The notes under the pieces were generated by a model. That model saw only the letters and a program-made list of their open reading frames with translations, did not search any database and was not told where the DNA came from. This document shows, one piece after another, positions 6,059-15,591 of a stretch of DNA of 46,247 bases. Source of the DNA: Bacteroidia bacterium (GTDB taxonomy: Bacteria > Bacteroidota > Bacteroidia > UBA4408). Where the stretch lies: contig JADLFI010000032.1 of assembly GCA_020845635.1 (NCBI GenBank), positions 1 to 46,247 of the forward strand, written 5' to 3'. The number at the start of each line of letters is the position of its first letter. The stretch's first letter is position 1. The position numbers and the translations under genes were made by a program.

Positions 6059-8412
6059 TGCAAACACAAATTTTAAACGAGTTTTCTAAAAATTATAATA
6101 AGAGTACTCCTTACTTGAAGGATAGGATTTCTTATGCTGCAAAAATAGCTAATAATTATGAATGGGTAAGAAATAAAATAGATTATTACTCGAGACATCA
6201 TCTTAGTTACAATGAGAGAAAGAAACAATTGGAAATTAATTATAATTTATACAATGGTCAATATGAAGAAAAAGACTATGCTTATCTTTTTAAGCAGTTT
6301 GGTTTTGAAACAGAATTAAAAAATGCAACTTTTAAACACTTTGATATAATGTCAGAGCCTTTAAGAGAAATTGTTGGGGAAGAGGAGAGAAGACCTTTTG
6401 AACCAATAGTGGTGGCTATTAACGCTGATGCTGTTATTAGGAAGAGAGAGGAAAAGGCAAAGTTATTGCAGCAATATATTTATATGAAGGCGATAGCCCC
6501 TATTATGGAGCAGGCTGAACAAGTTCCCCCTGAACAAAGAGAGCAGTTCTTAAAAGAGAATACACCAGAGGAAATAGAGAAATTGATGACAAAGAAATAT
6601 AAATCTCCTGAAGAAACTCAGGCTCAAAGACTCTTGAATTGGTTAAGCAAAAAAGAATACCTGAATAGGAAATTTAATTTAGGTTGGAAAGATGTGACTA
6701 TTGGCGCACAGGAAGTCTATTATGTAACAACAGAAAATGGACACCCCACAGTGAAGTTGATAAACCCAAAGAATTTTATCTTTGATTCGTCGGAAGAAAA
6801 TATTTTTATAGAAGATGGTGAATGGGCTTCTTATGAACATTACTTAACTATTACAGATATTTATAAACAATATGGTGAATACTTTACTGAAAAGGATAGG
6901 AAAGCTCTTGATGAGTATATTAATGATGATCTTTATAATCTTGATAAAGGACAATCTTTATTTAATGGCGAATTGATAGAAAGTTTTGGTACTGTTTATG
7001 ATGTTTCGACTTATCATAAATATTTGAGAGTAGTTCATACTGTTTTCAAAACTTTAAAAAAGATTAAATTTATATTAACCAATACACCCGAAGGACCAAA
7101 AGAATTTTTAGTTGATGAAACTTATAAGTTTAATCCAGAACTTGATATTGAGGAGACAGTTGCTTACATACCAGAAGTTTGGGAAGGTACTAGAATTGGT
7201 ACGGATATATATGTAAATATGGGTCCAGTTAAGAATCAATACACTAGTCTACAAAATCCCTTTTCTGCAAAATTGCCTTATTACGGAGCAATTTATGAAA
7301 GTAGAAATAGTGTTCCAGTTTCTCTTTTGGATAGAGCAAAGGCTTGGAATTATATGTTTGATGTAGCCTTTTATAGATTAGAGGAAGCTATTGGTTCAGA
7401 TTTAGGAAATGTCATGATAACCTTGCAAAAATCTATTCCTAAGAATTGGACACCAGAAAAATGGTTAGCCTTTTTAAAAGCTACAAAGGTAGCTTTAATT
7501 GACCCTACACAAGATGGATTAAATGCTGGTTCTGACCCACAATATTGGAAATCTATCAATGTGTCTAACAACAGTGATATTAGTAAGTACTTAAATCTTT
7601 TAAGTTATTGTCAAGAACAATGTTATAAATCCATAGGTACAAATGTTAATAGGATAGGTAGTGCCTCTGTTTCTGAAAGTGTTGGGAACAATCAGCAAAA
7701 ACTAATACAATCTGCCAACATTACTGAACCTTTATTTTCTCTTCATAATCAAGTTAAAGAAAGAGTTCTTACAGGCTTAATAAATGAGGCATTACAGGCT
7801 TATAAAGGTAATCCGCAGAAAACTGCTTATGTATTAGATGATGGCTCTATTGACCTCTTAGATATGAATACAGAGAATTTATCTTTGGAAGATTTTGGCG
7901 TATTCCTCAGTAATTCTGTGGAAGACTACAATATGGTTCAATCTTTAAGAGCTAATTTAAGTGCCTTAATTCAGAACTCAGATGGGGATTTAAGATTAAT
8001 ATCAACAGCCCTTAGAACTAAAAATCCTGCTGCCCTTGATGAATTAATTCATGAAAAATACGAGTCTATTGAAAAACAAAGACAAGCTGCACAACAGTCT
8101 GAACAGGAATTAAAACAAGCTGCTCTTCAAGTTGAATTGGAACAAAGACAATTAGACAGAGAAAATGAATTGAGAATTGCTATGATTAGAAGTATGGGTT
8201 ATGTGCGTGATGCCGATGTTAATAAGGATATGATTCCAGATATGTTACAGATGGAGAAGTTTAATAAGGAATTTGAAATTAAACTTAGAGAATTAGATTT
8301 AAGGAAAGAAGAACTAATGGAAAATAATAAATCAGAAGAAGCTGATAGACAAGTAGAAAGAGAGAAAATTGCCGCAGATTTACAAAAAAGTAAACAAAAA
8401 TCCGCCAAATAA
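6058..8412 (+). CDS. Portal protein
   Basis: 784 residues immediately after TerL, sharing a TAATG junction. The first 40 residues and the stem-like centre are followed by mixed alpha/beta clip and wing regions, including WLSKKEYLNRKFNLGW and an INPKNFIFDSSEENIFIEDG segment typical of large podovirus portals. The last 110 residues form a long charged coiled coil rich in Gln, Glu, Arg and Lys (HEKYESIEKQRQAAQQSEQ onward), fitting a barrel or extended tail of the portal. It makes the dodecameric DNA channel at one capsid vertex. Identification rests on position, size and these patterns. Confidence 0.85.
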   Translation: MQTQILNEFSKNYNKSTPYLKDRISYAAKIANNYEWVRNKIDYYSRHHLSYNERKKQLEINYNLYNGQYEEKDYAYLFKQFGFETELKNATFKHFDIMSEPLREIVGEEERRPFEPIVVAINADAVIRKREEKAKLLQQYIYMKAIAPIMEQAEQVPPEQREQFLKENTPEEIEKLMTKKYKSPEETQAQRLLNWLSKKEYLNRKFNLGWKDVTIGAQEVYYVTTENGHPTVKLINPKNFIFDSSEENIFIEDGEWASYEHYLTITDIYKQYGEYFTEKDRKALDEYINDDLYNLDKGQSLFNGELIESFGTVYDVSTYHKYLRVVHTVFKTLKKIKFILTNTPEGPKEFLVDETYKFNPELDIEETVAYIPEVWEGTRIGTDIYVNMGPVKNQYTSLQNPFSAKLPYYGAIYESRNSVPVSLLDRAKAWNYMFDVAFYRLEEAIGSDLGNVMITLQKSIPKNWTPEKWLAFLKATKVALIDPTQDGLNAGSDPQYWKSINVSNNSDISKYLNLLSYCQEQCYKSIGTNVNRIGSASVSESVGNNQQKLIQSANITEPLFSLHNQVKERVLTGLINEALQAYKGNPQKTAYVLDDGSIDLLDMNTENLSLEDFGVFLSNSVEDYNMVQSLRANLSALIQNSDGDLRLISTALRTKNPAALDELIHEKYESIEKQRQAAQQSEQELKQAALQVELEQRQLDRENELRIAMIRSMGYVRDADVNKDMIPDMLQMEKFNKEFEIKLRELDLRKEELMENNKSEEADRQVEREKIAADLQKSKQKSAK

Positions 8413-8435
8413 GGCAAAAATTTAAAAAAAAAATA

Positions 8436-8467
8436 TCAAACACTAATTTTTATATTATATTTGTATT
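8436..8467 (+). promoter_or_regulatory. Promoter of the scaffold-capsid operon
   Basis: TATATTTG at 8456-8463 matches the TAnnTTTG box. It is followed by TATTATGG, so the ATG lies four bases after the box, as at the dUTPase gene. CACTAA at 8441-8446 lies 15 bases upstream of the box (14 in the dUTPase promoter). No good -33 TTTG is seen. This is the only gap between portal and scaffold. Confidence 0.6.
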
Positions 8468-9397
8468 ATGGAACAATGGAAATTTTTAGAAGACGAATTT
8501 ATTGATCCTTTGGATAACCTCGAAGTTGAGGAATCTGATGAGGAAATTGTGGAAAAACCTCAAAAAAATCAACCGGATACAAGTACAGAAGAAGATGAAG
8601 AAAGTTTTAATCCTTTTAAAACTCTTGCTTCTGAACTTGGCTTTGAGTATGAGGGCGATGACGCAGAGGATTTTAAAGTAACTTTAAAAGAGCAAATTAA
8701 AAATGAATTTTTAGAGGAGTTGGGAATTGAAGACCCAAAACTTTCGGGATTAATTAAATACATTTCCGAAGGTGGTTCGTTAGATGAGTATATTACTAAT
8801 CTTTCTCAATTGTCAGACCTTAATAAATATTCAAATGAACAAATTTATGCTGCTTATTTAAGAAGCACTACTAACTTTTCAGACCAAAAAATATCTAAGA
8901 CTATTAGACAGGCAATAGATAGCGATGAATTGAAAGAAGAGGCAAATGCTGCAAGAGATTATTTCAGAAGTGCTGCTGAAAAATCAGAGGAGGAATTGAA
9001 ACAAAATCAAGAAGCTCTTTATAGAGCTAGACAAGAACAGTATAAACAAGAGATGCTCACAAAAAGGAATATCTTGGCTTCTAAAAATGTATTGGGTCAA
9101 ATTATTGAAAAGCCAAAAGAATTTGAAAAATATTACTTCGATAGGGCTTACACATATAAAAATGATAACAAGGTTTACAAAATTACAGCCTATGAAAAAG
9201 ACTTGTTAGATATTAATAAAGACCCTAAAAAAAGATTGGAGTATGAAATGTTAATAGCATACATGCACCAAAAAGGATTTAAATTAACGCCGCAGGAACA
9301 GAGAGAAGTAAGAGAGAAATCTGTTTCTGATTTAAAAGATAAACTAAGAGGACACTATTCAAAGAAATCCTCGACAACAATAATTGACGAATATTAA
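8468..9397 (+). CDS. Capsid scaffolding protein
   Basis: 309 residues, strongly acidic at the N-terminus (DNLEVEESDEEIVEK) and helical throughout, with a long coiled coil at about 155-200 (ELKEEANAARDYFRSAAEK) and a basic C-terminus (SDLKDKLRGHYSKKSS). Acidic helical proteins with a basic tail placed between portal and major capsid protein are typical scaffolds that guide shell assembly. No protease motif is visible, so scaffold removal by cleavage cannot be inferred. It has its own promoter and is followed after two bases by the capsid gene. Confidence 0.75.
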   Translation: MEQWKFLEDEFIDPLDNLEVEESDEEIVEKPQKNQPDTSTEEDEESFNPFKTLASELGFEYEGDDAEDFKVTLKEQIKNEFLEELGIEDPKLSGLIKYISEGGSLDEYITNLSQLSDLNKYSNEQIYAAYLRSTTNFSDQKISKTIRQAIDSDELKEEANAARDYFRSAAEKSEEELKQNQEALYRARQEQYKQEMLTKRNILASKNVLGQIIEKPKEFEKYYFDRAYTYKNDNKVYKITAYEKDLLDINKDPKKRLEYEMLIAYMHQKGFKLTPQEQREVREKSVSDLKDKLRGHYSKKSSTTIIDEY

Positions 9398-9399
9398 TT

Positions 9400-10908
9400 A
9401 TGCAAAACAAAATCTCAAAATTTCAAATTGCTAGACAAGATGGTAATCTAACTTGGGCTAACTATACAAGAGAAAATCACTTATATTACAATGGTTATAT
9501 TAAGCCAGCGGAACTAGCACAAAAAGCAGTACAATATGTAGCTACAAGTAAATCTCTTACTCGTGGTACTACACCTATTACTGACTTTACAAAGGGAAAA
9601 GGTCGTACTATTACAATAGATAAAAATGAATGGACATGGAAACTTTATGGTTTAAACTGTCGTCCTGCTGTTGTATTAGAAGATGTTGAACCTGATAACG
9701 ATGTTATGGGTATTCAACTTACTAAATTTAAAATCAAATTGGATTGTGACTACTACGTAACAGGTGATATTTTATATCCCCGTGGTCCTAAACAATTCCA
9801 AGTACGTATTCAAGAAGATCCCATAATGGACGGTGATGGTTGGATTTATACAGTTCAATTAATTACTGATGATCCTACTATGTTCCTACCTAAAAAATTC
9901 GTAAAGGTAGGTGAACAATGGAAAAAATTATTCTCTTCTTATGGTGAAGGTCGTATTGGTGCAGGTTCTACACAAAATAATAACTTGCCTTACTTCATTA
10001 TGCAATCTTGGTTGTCACACATAGCAAAACGTTATAAAGTTACAGGTGATGCTGCATCTACACGTTTGGTTATGGGTACACCTTCTATGAACTCAAATGG
10101 TTATGCTACTCTTGATCCTAATAAAAAAGGTAACTATTGGACTTATGAGCAAGATGCTATCTTTGAATATCAATGGAAACAAGACATAGAAAACTTACTA
10201 ATGTATTCTCGCTCTTCTCGTCGTGTTATTGATGAGCAAACAGGAAGTATGGTACGCCAAGGTCCCGGTCTTCAAGAATTGATGGAAGAAGGTAATATAC
10301 ATTACTATAATAAATTCTCTGTAAAATTAGTAGAAGATTTCTTAGCCGATATTTTCTTCAATCGTGTAGAATTTAAAAACCGTAACATTGTAATGTTGTC
10401 TGGTCAAGTAGGTTGCCAAATGTGGAATGATGCAATTGCTAACATAGCAAACGGTCAATTCTCAGATACTTCTTCTTTCTTCATTGACGATGATGGTAAA
10501 AAAGCTAACAGAAGCCAAGGCGGAACTCTTACCTATGGTAACTACTACAAAACATACAACATGATGTGGGGTCAATTAAGTGTTATGCACTTCCCTCTTT
10601 ATGATGACTTAGAAAAACAAACAGAAATTAATCCAGAAACTGGTCGTCCCACAGAAAGCCAAAGATTCACTTTCTTGAATTTAGGTTTAGGTGAAGGTAT
10701 CACAAATGATAATTTGATGTTTGTAGAACGCGAAAAAGGTGAAAGCTACGGCTATGTTGCTGGTACTTTCAGTCCTTATGGTCCAGCTAGCAACGAATTG
10801 ATGTCACATAGCGGAGATTACTACGAAGTAATCAGAACTAAAAAATGTGGTATCCAATTAACTGACCCCAAATTAACAGGCGAACTAATCTTTAATATGC
10901 ACTATTAA
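9400..10908 (+). CDS. Major capsid protein
   Basis: 502 residues in the canonical place after the scaffold. An N-terminal arm (MQNKISKFQIARQDGN) is followed by an extended loop and beta segments (WTWKLYGLNCRPAVVLEDVEP), consistent with an HK97-type fold. Codon use differs from the neighbours: arginine is mostly CGT here (for example near 9600-9800), while AGA dominates in TerL and portal, as expected for a protein made in very large amounts. Two genes for head proteins follow closely. The call rests on order, size, codon use and lack of enzymatic motifs. Confidence 0.85.
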   Translation: MQNKISKFQIARQDGNLTWANYTRENHLYYNGYIKPAELAQKAVQYVATSKSLTRGTTPITDFTKGKGRTITIDKNEWTWKLYGLNCRPAVVLEDVEPDNDVMGIQLTKFKIKLDCDYYVTGDILYPRGPKQFQVRIQEDPIMDGDGWIYTVQLITDDPTMFLPKKFVKVGEQWKKLFSSYGEGRIGAGSTQNNNLPYFIMQSWLSHIAKRYKVTGDAASTRLVMGTPSMNSNGYATLDPNKKGNYWTYEQDAIFEYQWKQDIENLLMYSRSSRRVIDEQTGSMVRQGPGLQELMEEGNIHYYNKFSVKLVEDFLADIFFNRVEFKNRNIVMLSGQVGCQMWNDAIANIANGQFSDTSSFFIDDDGKKANRSQGGTLTYGNYYKTYNMMWGQLSVMHFPLYDDLEKQTEINPETGRPTESQRFTFLNLGLGEGITNDNLMFVEREKGESYGYVAGTFSPYGPASNELMSHSGDYYEVIRTKKCGIQLTDPKLTGELIFNMHY

Positions 10909-10918
10909 TCTATAAAAC

Positions 10919-11806
10919 ATGGCTACAATTGTTCACGTAAAAGCAGCAAATGTGTCTAAATTTTGGCACAATCCTGATGTAAAGGGATATACTAATTTCC
11001 CCGAAACAACAAAAACTTATCCTATGAATTGGTCTTTTGACGAGCATAGGTTTTTATTCGATTTACCTGATGGTGAAATTATCGAATTGGCTAAAAAATG
11101 TAAATTATCCTATGAAGATGGAGAAGATAAAGGAAAGGCTATTACTACCTTTGATTTGAATCACAGAGAAGATCCTTTCTTTAACCATTCCAGACTGAGG
11201 ATAAAAATAACAGATGATATAACCACATTTAATACTAAAAATCCATTGGAAAAATTATTGTTGTCAGGATTTAAAACTTACCCTTTTGTTGCTAAATCTG
11301 AATCAGACAAGACAAATGTAGCAAGTGTTAAATGGGTTATCATAGACAAAGAATTAGAAGCAGCGGATAAGGAAAGAGGGTATCTCAATGAAAAGACCGT
11401 ATGGAAATTCTTTACAGGAACAGATAAAGAAAGATTAACACCTTCAATGATGCGTAATATCTTATTTGCTTTTAATGACAAAGCAATTGCAATTTCAGAT
11501 ACTACTGCACCTGAAGCTCTCGAAGCATTGTTAATGTCAAAAATAAAAGAGCCTAAACATCTTGGAAAAATGAGTAATAAAGAAAAATTCCTCGTTTTAG
11601 CCACATCTTCAAAAGAAGAATTAGAGATTAGAGCTTTAATGGGTAAGGCATTACAACGTGGGATTGTAAGAAAAACTGGAGAAAAGTGGTTTTATGCAGG
11701 AAATAAATTGGCAGACAGCACAGAAGCTACTGTTCAATTCTTGAAAAAACCAGAAAATTCAGCAGTTTATGTAGCTCTTAAAGAAGAAGTAGAATTTAAG
11801 AAATGA
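10919..11806 (+). CDS. Head-associated protein, hypothetical
   Basis: 295 residues, 10 bases after the capsid gene with an A-rich leader (AAAACATGG). The N-terminal part (VHVKAANVSKFWHNPDVKGY, then FLFDLPDGEIIELAKKC) looks alpha/beta. The C-terminal half is helical and Lys/Glu-rich (EPKHLGKMSNKEKFLVLATS). No known motif is recognised. The position suggests a capsid accessory or internal head protein. It joins the next gene by an ATGA overlap. Confidence 0.6.
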   Translation: MATIVHVKAANVSKFWHNPDVKGYTNFPETTKTYPMNWSFDEHRFLFDLPDGEIIELAKKCKLSYEDGEDKGKAITTFDLNHREDPFFNHSRLRIKITDDITTFNTKNPLEKLLLSGFKTYPFVAKSESDKTNVASVKWVIIDKELEAADKERGYLNEKTVWKFFTGTDKERLTPSMMRNILFAFNDKAIAISDTTAPEALEALLMSKIKEPKHLGKMSNKEKFLVLATSSKEELEIRALMGKALQRGIVRKTGEKWFYAGNKLADSTEATVQFLKKPENSAVYVALKEEVEFKK

Positions 11807-12492
11807 TAGATATTAATCAATTACATTATCTTTTTAAACAAAAAGTAAATAAAGTCGATAGCTTACAAAATATTAATTTTTTTGTTGAGCAAATAGATGA
11901 GTATTTAAATCAAGCACTTTTTGTTTTTATTGAACAAATATTAAAGGTTGCGGAATTAGACCAAAACAAAACAGAGTTTATTGGGGAATTGGTGAAAGTA
12001 GTGGAATTATCAGGGACTAATGCAGAGAAGAAATTCACAGCACAACTTCCAGATGATTATTACAGACATTTAAGATCCTACAGTACTGTAAATGGTTGCT
12101 CAGAAATAATCTCTAATTACCCCGTTCAATATGATGATTTAAATTCTTTTTTAACAGACATAAATTATAAACCCTCCTTAGCTTGGAAAGAAACTGGTTA
12201 TCAATTAAAAGGAAAAGAAATAGTTGTTTGGACTAACGATGAATTTTTAATAGATGCAGTTAATCTTACTTATGTGTCAAGACACCCTCGATTAGGTAAT
12301 CCTATTAATAGTCGTAACGGCTCTTATAATTTACCTGACGGAACTGCTGCACAACAACAAAATTTAATTTTAAGTAATAGAAATCAGGATAACATCATTA
12401 CAGATATAGCAACTTTATTAGTTTCTATTGACACTACTGATTCAAGTTATCAGTTAAAACTTAACAAACTTATACAAAATTATGTACTCTAA
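11803..12492 (+). CDS. Virion connector-like structural protein
   Basis: 229 residues. The layout (N-terminal helices with a VNKVDSLQNINFFVEQIDEY segment, then QLPDDYYRHLRSY, a KETGYQLKGKEIVVWTNDEF strand pair, and TYVSRHPRLGNP) is one I associate with connector or neck proteins of Bacteroidota phages, where LPxDY and YIRxP-like motifs are common. It may sit on the portal or link head to tail. It overlaps the next gene by 11 bases. Confidence 0.6.
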   Translation: MIDINQLHYLFKQKVNKVDSLQNINFFVEQIDEYLNQALFVFIEQILKVAELDQNKTEFIGELVKVVELSGTNAEKKFTAQLPDDYYRHLRSYSTVNGCSEIISNYPVQYDDLNSFLTDINYKPSLAWKETGYQLKGKEIVVWTNDEFLIDAVNLTYVSRHPRLGNPINSRNGSYNLPDGTAAQQQNLILSNRNQDNIITDIATLLVSIDTTDSSYQLKLNKLIQNYVL

Positions 12493-14014
12493 TAGAGAAA
12501 ATTATTTAATTGCTGCCAACAACTATGGTCTTGTAGCTGCTGGCACAAAACTTTATAACACCGATGGTTCGGTAAATATACTTCCCGGACAATTAGGTAT
12601 TTTTAATTCTAAAACTCATATTGCTGTCAATACTTTTATTAATCCTACTGATGTTTACTTAGCTGTTGGTTATGATACTAATGGTGATGGTGTTGCAGAA
12701 GAAGTTCGTAAATCAGCAGGTGATTTTAAAGGCTGTAATAGCATTGTAGCTTCAGCTGAACCTCCTCGTGGTGGTTGCCCTGAAATATGGGATTTCCTTT
12801 TTGACTGTACTACATGTGAAGCAGAATATGGTATTAAAGTTCAAGTAGAAAGCACTCGTCAAGCTCCTTATTTCGCTGACCAACATCTCCCTACTTATCC
12901 CTTTAATGTGATTACAGATTGCTGTGGTTGCGAAACTTGCACTACAGACCATAACTGTAATGAAATTGTTTGTAAAATCATTGACCAAATTAATCAAACT
13001 AACTCTGATAGCCAAAGCCTTTTAGTTAAAAGAGAATTTGATTTCATTGTAGAGAGGTTATATCCTACAATTTCGCATCTTACTTTGCCTTGTGTTTCTG
13101 GTTCTTGTGGAACTTCTGCTCTTTGTAAATTAAATAGCGTAGAATTGGAATATAATTCAACGACTTACACAATTAATACAACAGTTGTAAATCCAAATGA
13201 CCCTAACACAATGTTGCCCGGTCAAGTTAAATTGTTGGAAAACCAATTAAATGCAGGTTTAGTAACAAATAATATTCCCGGTAAATTTCATGTAATCCAA
13301 AAATGCACAGATTCTTGTTTTGAAATAACATTAAATTCTTGTGCTACAATCGAGGATTATGACTTTGAAGGTACTTGTACTGGTGTTGCTTTAACAACAG
13401 AACAACCTCTTACTATTAATGTTCCTACAAATTGTACTGATTGTGGTGATGCTGGAACAACTATAAAAAGATATACTTGTGGTATCCGCTTTATTGGTAA
13501 AATCTTCCCTCAAGAATGTGGTTGCTTCCCTCCTGCGGAATATATTCGCAATCGTGGTACTAGACTTCGTGTTTTCCCCACAACAGGCTTTGATTGCAAC
13601 AATTGGACAGTTGTTCAAAAACAAGATCTTGTTTTAGAAGAAGGAAAAGGTGTAGACCTTCGTTGGAGAGAATACACACAAGAAATTGGTGGTCCCGGTC
13701 GTGCTTATGCACCCCAATTAGCTCAATTGCCTCCTTATGGCGCACAATATGGCAGAATACCTTCTGCTCTTACAGCTAAATGCACAGACTATTGCCAATA
13801 CAGCTTCCAACACAATATCTATTCTAACAATGAATACGGTACAGGACAAACCTATTATTCAAAACTTCACACCATCGTAGCTATCCCAAGTACTGACACT
13901 ACTACTCGTAGTGCTTTTGAGGGTGCTATTAATAGCTGGATAGGTTCTTTGAATTGTCCTATTTCTACGATTACTTGTTCTGTAGACCAAGACAAAGTAC
14001 AAATCAAAATATAG
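12482..14014 (+). CDS. Abundant cysteine-rich virion protein
   Basis: 510 residues. The first 100 residues (TDGSVNILPGQLGIF, VYLAVGYDTNGDGVAEEV) are cysteine-poor and beta-rich. From about residue 85, CxxC-type pairs recur (FDCTTCEAEYG, DCCGCETCTTDHNC, CTDCGDAG), which could hold disulfides or metal. Codon use is biased to CGT for arginine as in the capsid gene, implying high expression. It may be a capsid decoration, collar or tail-shaft protein. It starts the run of cysteine-rich products that reaches 24634. It ends with TAG, one sign of standard code use. Confidence 0.65.
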   Translation: MYSNRENYLIAANNYGLVAAGTKLYNTDGSVNILPGQLGIFNSKTHIAVNTFINPTDVYLAVGYDTNGDGVAEEVRKSAGDFKGCNSIVASAEPPRGGCPEIWDFLFDCTTCEAEYGIKVQVESTRQAPYFADQHLPTYPFNVITDCCGCETCTTDHNCNEIVCKIIDQINQTNSDSQSLLVKREFDFIVERLYPTISHLTLPCVSGSCGTSALCKLNSVELEYNSTTYTINTTVVNPNDPNTMLPGQVKLLENQLNAGLVTNNIPGKFHVIQKCTDSCFEITLNSCATIEDYDFEGTCTGVALTTEQPLTINVPTNCTDCGDAGTTIKRYTCGIRFIGKIFPQECGCFPPAEYIRNRGTRLRVFPTTGFDCNNWTVVQKQDLVLEEGKGVDLRWREYTQEIGGPGRAYAPQLAQLPPYGAQYGRIPSALTAKCTDYCQYSFQHNIYSNNEYGTGQTYYSKLHTIVAIPSTDTTTRSAFEGAINSWIGSLNCPISTITCSVDQDKVQIKI

Positions 14015-14042
14015 AAAGAGTAAGACTAAATAATTTAAAACT

Positions 14043-14666
14043 ATGGCAAAAAGAAATTTATACGCTATAAATGCGGGTATCGTCAAGAAAGGTGGTGCAT
14101 CAGCAGATGGTCATTACCGTTCATTAGACAAAATTATCTGGGATATATTAAAATGCTGTGGTATCGATTGCTGTGTCGGCAATGGCGGCAATGGCGGTAA
14201 TGCCTTTATTAGTGCTGTTATCGATGAAGTAAATAACGCGATAGTTTTTACCCAATCTGATAATAGTACCGTTTCTGTTGGTCCATTGGACAATCAGACT
14301 TTGGCATTGATGGGTAATCAATTAACTATAGTTGGAGGAAATACTATTACAGTAGGGGCTACTGACACAGAAGCAAATGATGGGACTATGCAGTATAGGT
14401 TTATTTCCCCTTATCAGTTAAGTTTATACTTACAGAATAATTATAAAAAATATACGGAAACTGTTGCAACAACTACAACTAATTATGCAATAACTTTAAC
14501 ACCTGCTTACAGAGCAGGTTTTCAAAATTGGATTCAAGTAAGTATAAATGGTGTTTTGTTACATGAAGGAACGGGTGCTAACACTTATACAATTGTAAAT
14601 TCAACGCAAATTACCATCGATTCTGTAATTACAGGGGACTTTATTGAAGTAAAATACATGGCGTAA
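14043..14666 (+). CDS. Head or tail fibre-like protein
   Basis: 207 residues. A basic N-terminus (MAKRNLYAINAGIVKKGG) with a DILKCCGIDCCVG cysteine group and a glycine-rich linker (NGGNGGN) leads into short beta segments (NAIVFTQSDNSTVSVG) and a compact C-terminal domain (NWIQVSINGVLLHEGTG, then VITGDFIEVKYMA). An anchor, linker and beta-rich tip is the usual fibre design. It follows the previous gene after 28 bases with an A-rich leader. Confidence 0.55.
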   Translation: MAKRNLYAINAGIVKKGGASADGHYRSLDKIIWDILKCCGIDCCVGNGGNGGNAFISAVIDEVNNAIVFTQSDNSTVSVGPLDNQTLALMGNQLTIVGGNTITVGATDTEANDGTMQYRFISPYQLSLYLQNNYKKYTETVATTTTNYAITLTPAYRAGFQNWIQVSINGVLLHEGTGANTYTIVNSTQITIDSVITGDFIEVKYMA

Positions 14667-14667
14667 C

Positions 14668-14922
14668 ATGGAACACCAATTAATAACTAGTGTCATAAAA
14701 GACGGCAGTGTATTAATGGTGTTAGGATTTTTTGTTTGGTACTTTATGAAACAGCTTGCGATTCGTGATCAAAAAATAGACGAGTTGCAGGCTGCTTTCA
14801 TAAAACAAGAAGTCCAAATGGTTGCCACCATTGCTGCTAACACTGCTGCCTTTGATAGGCTTACAGCTTGTCTAAAAGAAATAGAAGAAGTAATTGTAAA
14901 AACAACAGAATGGAAATCATAA
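14668..14922 (+). CDS. Holin-like small membrane protein
   Basis: 84 residues with one membrane segment near residues 13-28 (GSVLMVLGFFVWYFMK), followed by a charged cytoplasmic coiled coil (RDQKIDELQAAFIKQE). This matches the BhlA/UviB-type holin shape: one N-terminal segment and a helical tail. The endolysin gene starts inside its last codons, which supports a lysis role: it would permeabilise or trigger the inner membrane so the endolysin can act. Confidence 0.7.
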   Translation: MEHQLITSVIKDGSVLMVLGFFVWYFMKQLAIRDQKIDELQAAFIKQEVQMVATIAANTAAFDRLTACLKEIEEVIVKTTEWKS

Positions 14923-15350
14923 ACTATATTTTAACAAAATACTACGGTATTAAGGAAGTAGAAGGACAAGGATACTCTCCTACTATTCTAAATTGGGTAA
15001 AAAAATATTTCCCAATGGTCAATGATGACGATATAATTCCTAATTGTTCTATTTGCTTAATGGAAGTATATAAGGAATTAGGTTTTGGGCATCTTATAAA
15101 ACATTGCACACCCGCAGCTATTTCTTGGTTACAAGGAGGAGAAGATTATTTCTTAGAAGCTGCAAAGCCCGGAGATATTGTGGTATTAAAACGTACTGGA
15201 GGTAATCATGTTGGTATTTTAGTTAGATACAGCCCTTATAAAAAAAGTGTATTCTTACTAGGATTTAACCAAAATAATCAATGCAACATCTCTGAATATA
15301 AAACTCATCTTATAAAAGGAATACGTAGATATGAACTCACAAGTAATTAA
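14910..15350 (+). CDS. Endolysin, NlpC/P60-like amidase (TIGR02594 type)
   Basis: A peptidoglycan-cleaving cysteine peptidase of 146 residues, counting from the ATG at 14910 (MEIINYILTKYYGIKEVEG); a start at 14868 would only add residues from the holin reading frame. Family features visible are YYGIKEVEG at the N-terminus, catalytic Cys46 in PNCSIC, PGDIVVLKR at 87-95, His100 in GGNHVGILV, and LGFNQNNQCNISEY with the closing GIRRYE. The family usually has WCS at the catalytic cysteine; here it is NCS. No signal peptide, so it depends on the holin just upstream. Confidence 0.85.
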   Translation: MEIINYILTKYYGIKEVEGQGYSPTILNWVKKYFPMVNDDDIIPNCSICLMEVYKELGFGHLIKHCTPAAISWLQGGEDYFLEAAKPGDIVVLKRTGGNHVGILVRYSPYKKSVFLLGFNQNNQCNISEYKTHLIKGIRRYELTSN

Positions 15351-15591
15351 AGTTTTAAATAAAAAGGAAATAGTATACTTAGAAAATTTAAAATATAATA
15401 ATAGCGGTATTATGATAAAATCTAAGGAACTGTTAGAAGAAGTTAAACTCAAACATCAAGTAGAATTTACTTGCAAGGACTATAAAGAATTATATTTAGT
15501 TTATAAAAGAGATTCTAAATTTACTTATTTCTTAGCTTTAAAAAATAAGACTCTGTCGGAGGGAAAAGTAAAATGGCATGTAACTGCATAA
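15331..15591 (+). CDS. Hypothetical small protein after endolysin
   Basis: 86 residues, basic and helical/beta mixed (MNSQVIKVLNKKEIVYLENL, KDYKELYLVYKRDSKFTYFL). No membrane segment or lipobox, so it is not a clear spanin. It overlaps the endolysin by 20 bases and the next gene by 19, so it is translated as part of the cluster. No function assigned. Confidence 0.6.
   Translation: MNSQVIKVLNKKEIVYLENLKYNNSGIMIKSKELLEEVKLKHQVEFTCKDYKELYLVYKRDSKFTYFLALKNKTLSEGKVKWHVTA

Noticed and set aside
14501-14523. ACCTGCT-TACAG-AGCAGGT hairpin followed by TTT, like a terminator, before the lysis genes
   Set aside because: It lies inside the coding sequence of the 14043 gene, the stem is only 7 bp and the T-run only three or four bases; likely a chance result of the encoded residues.
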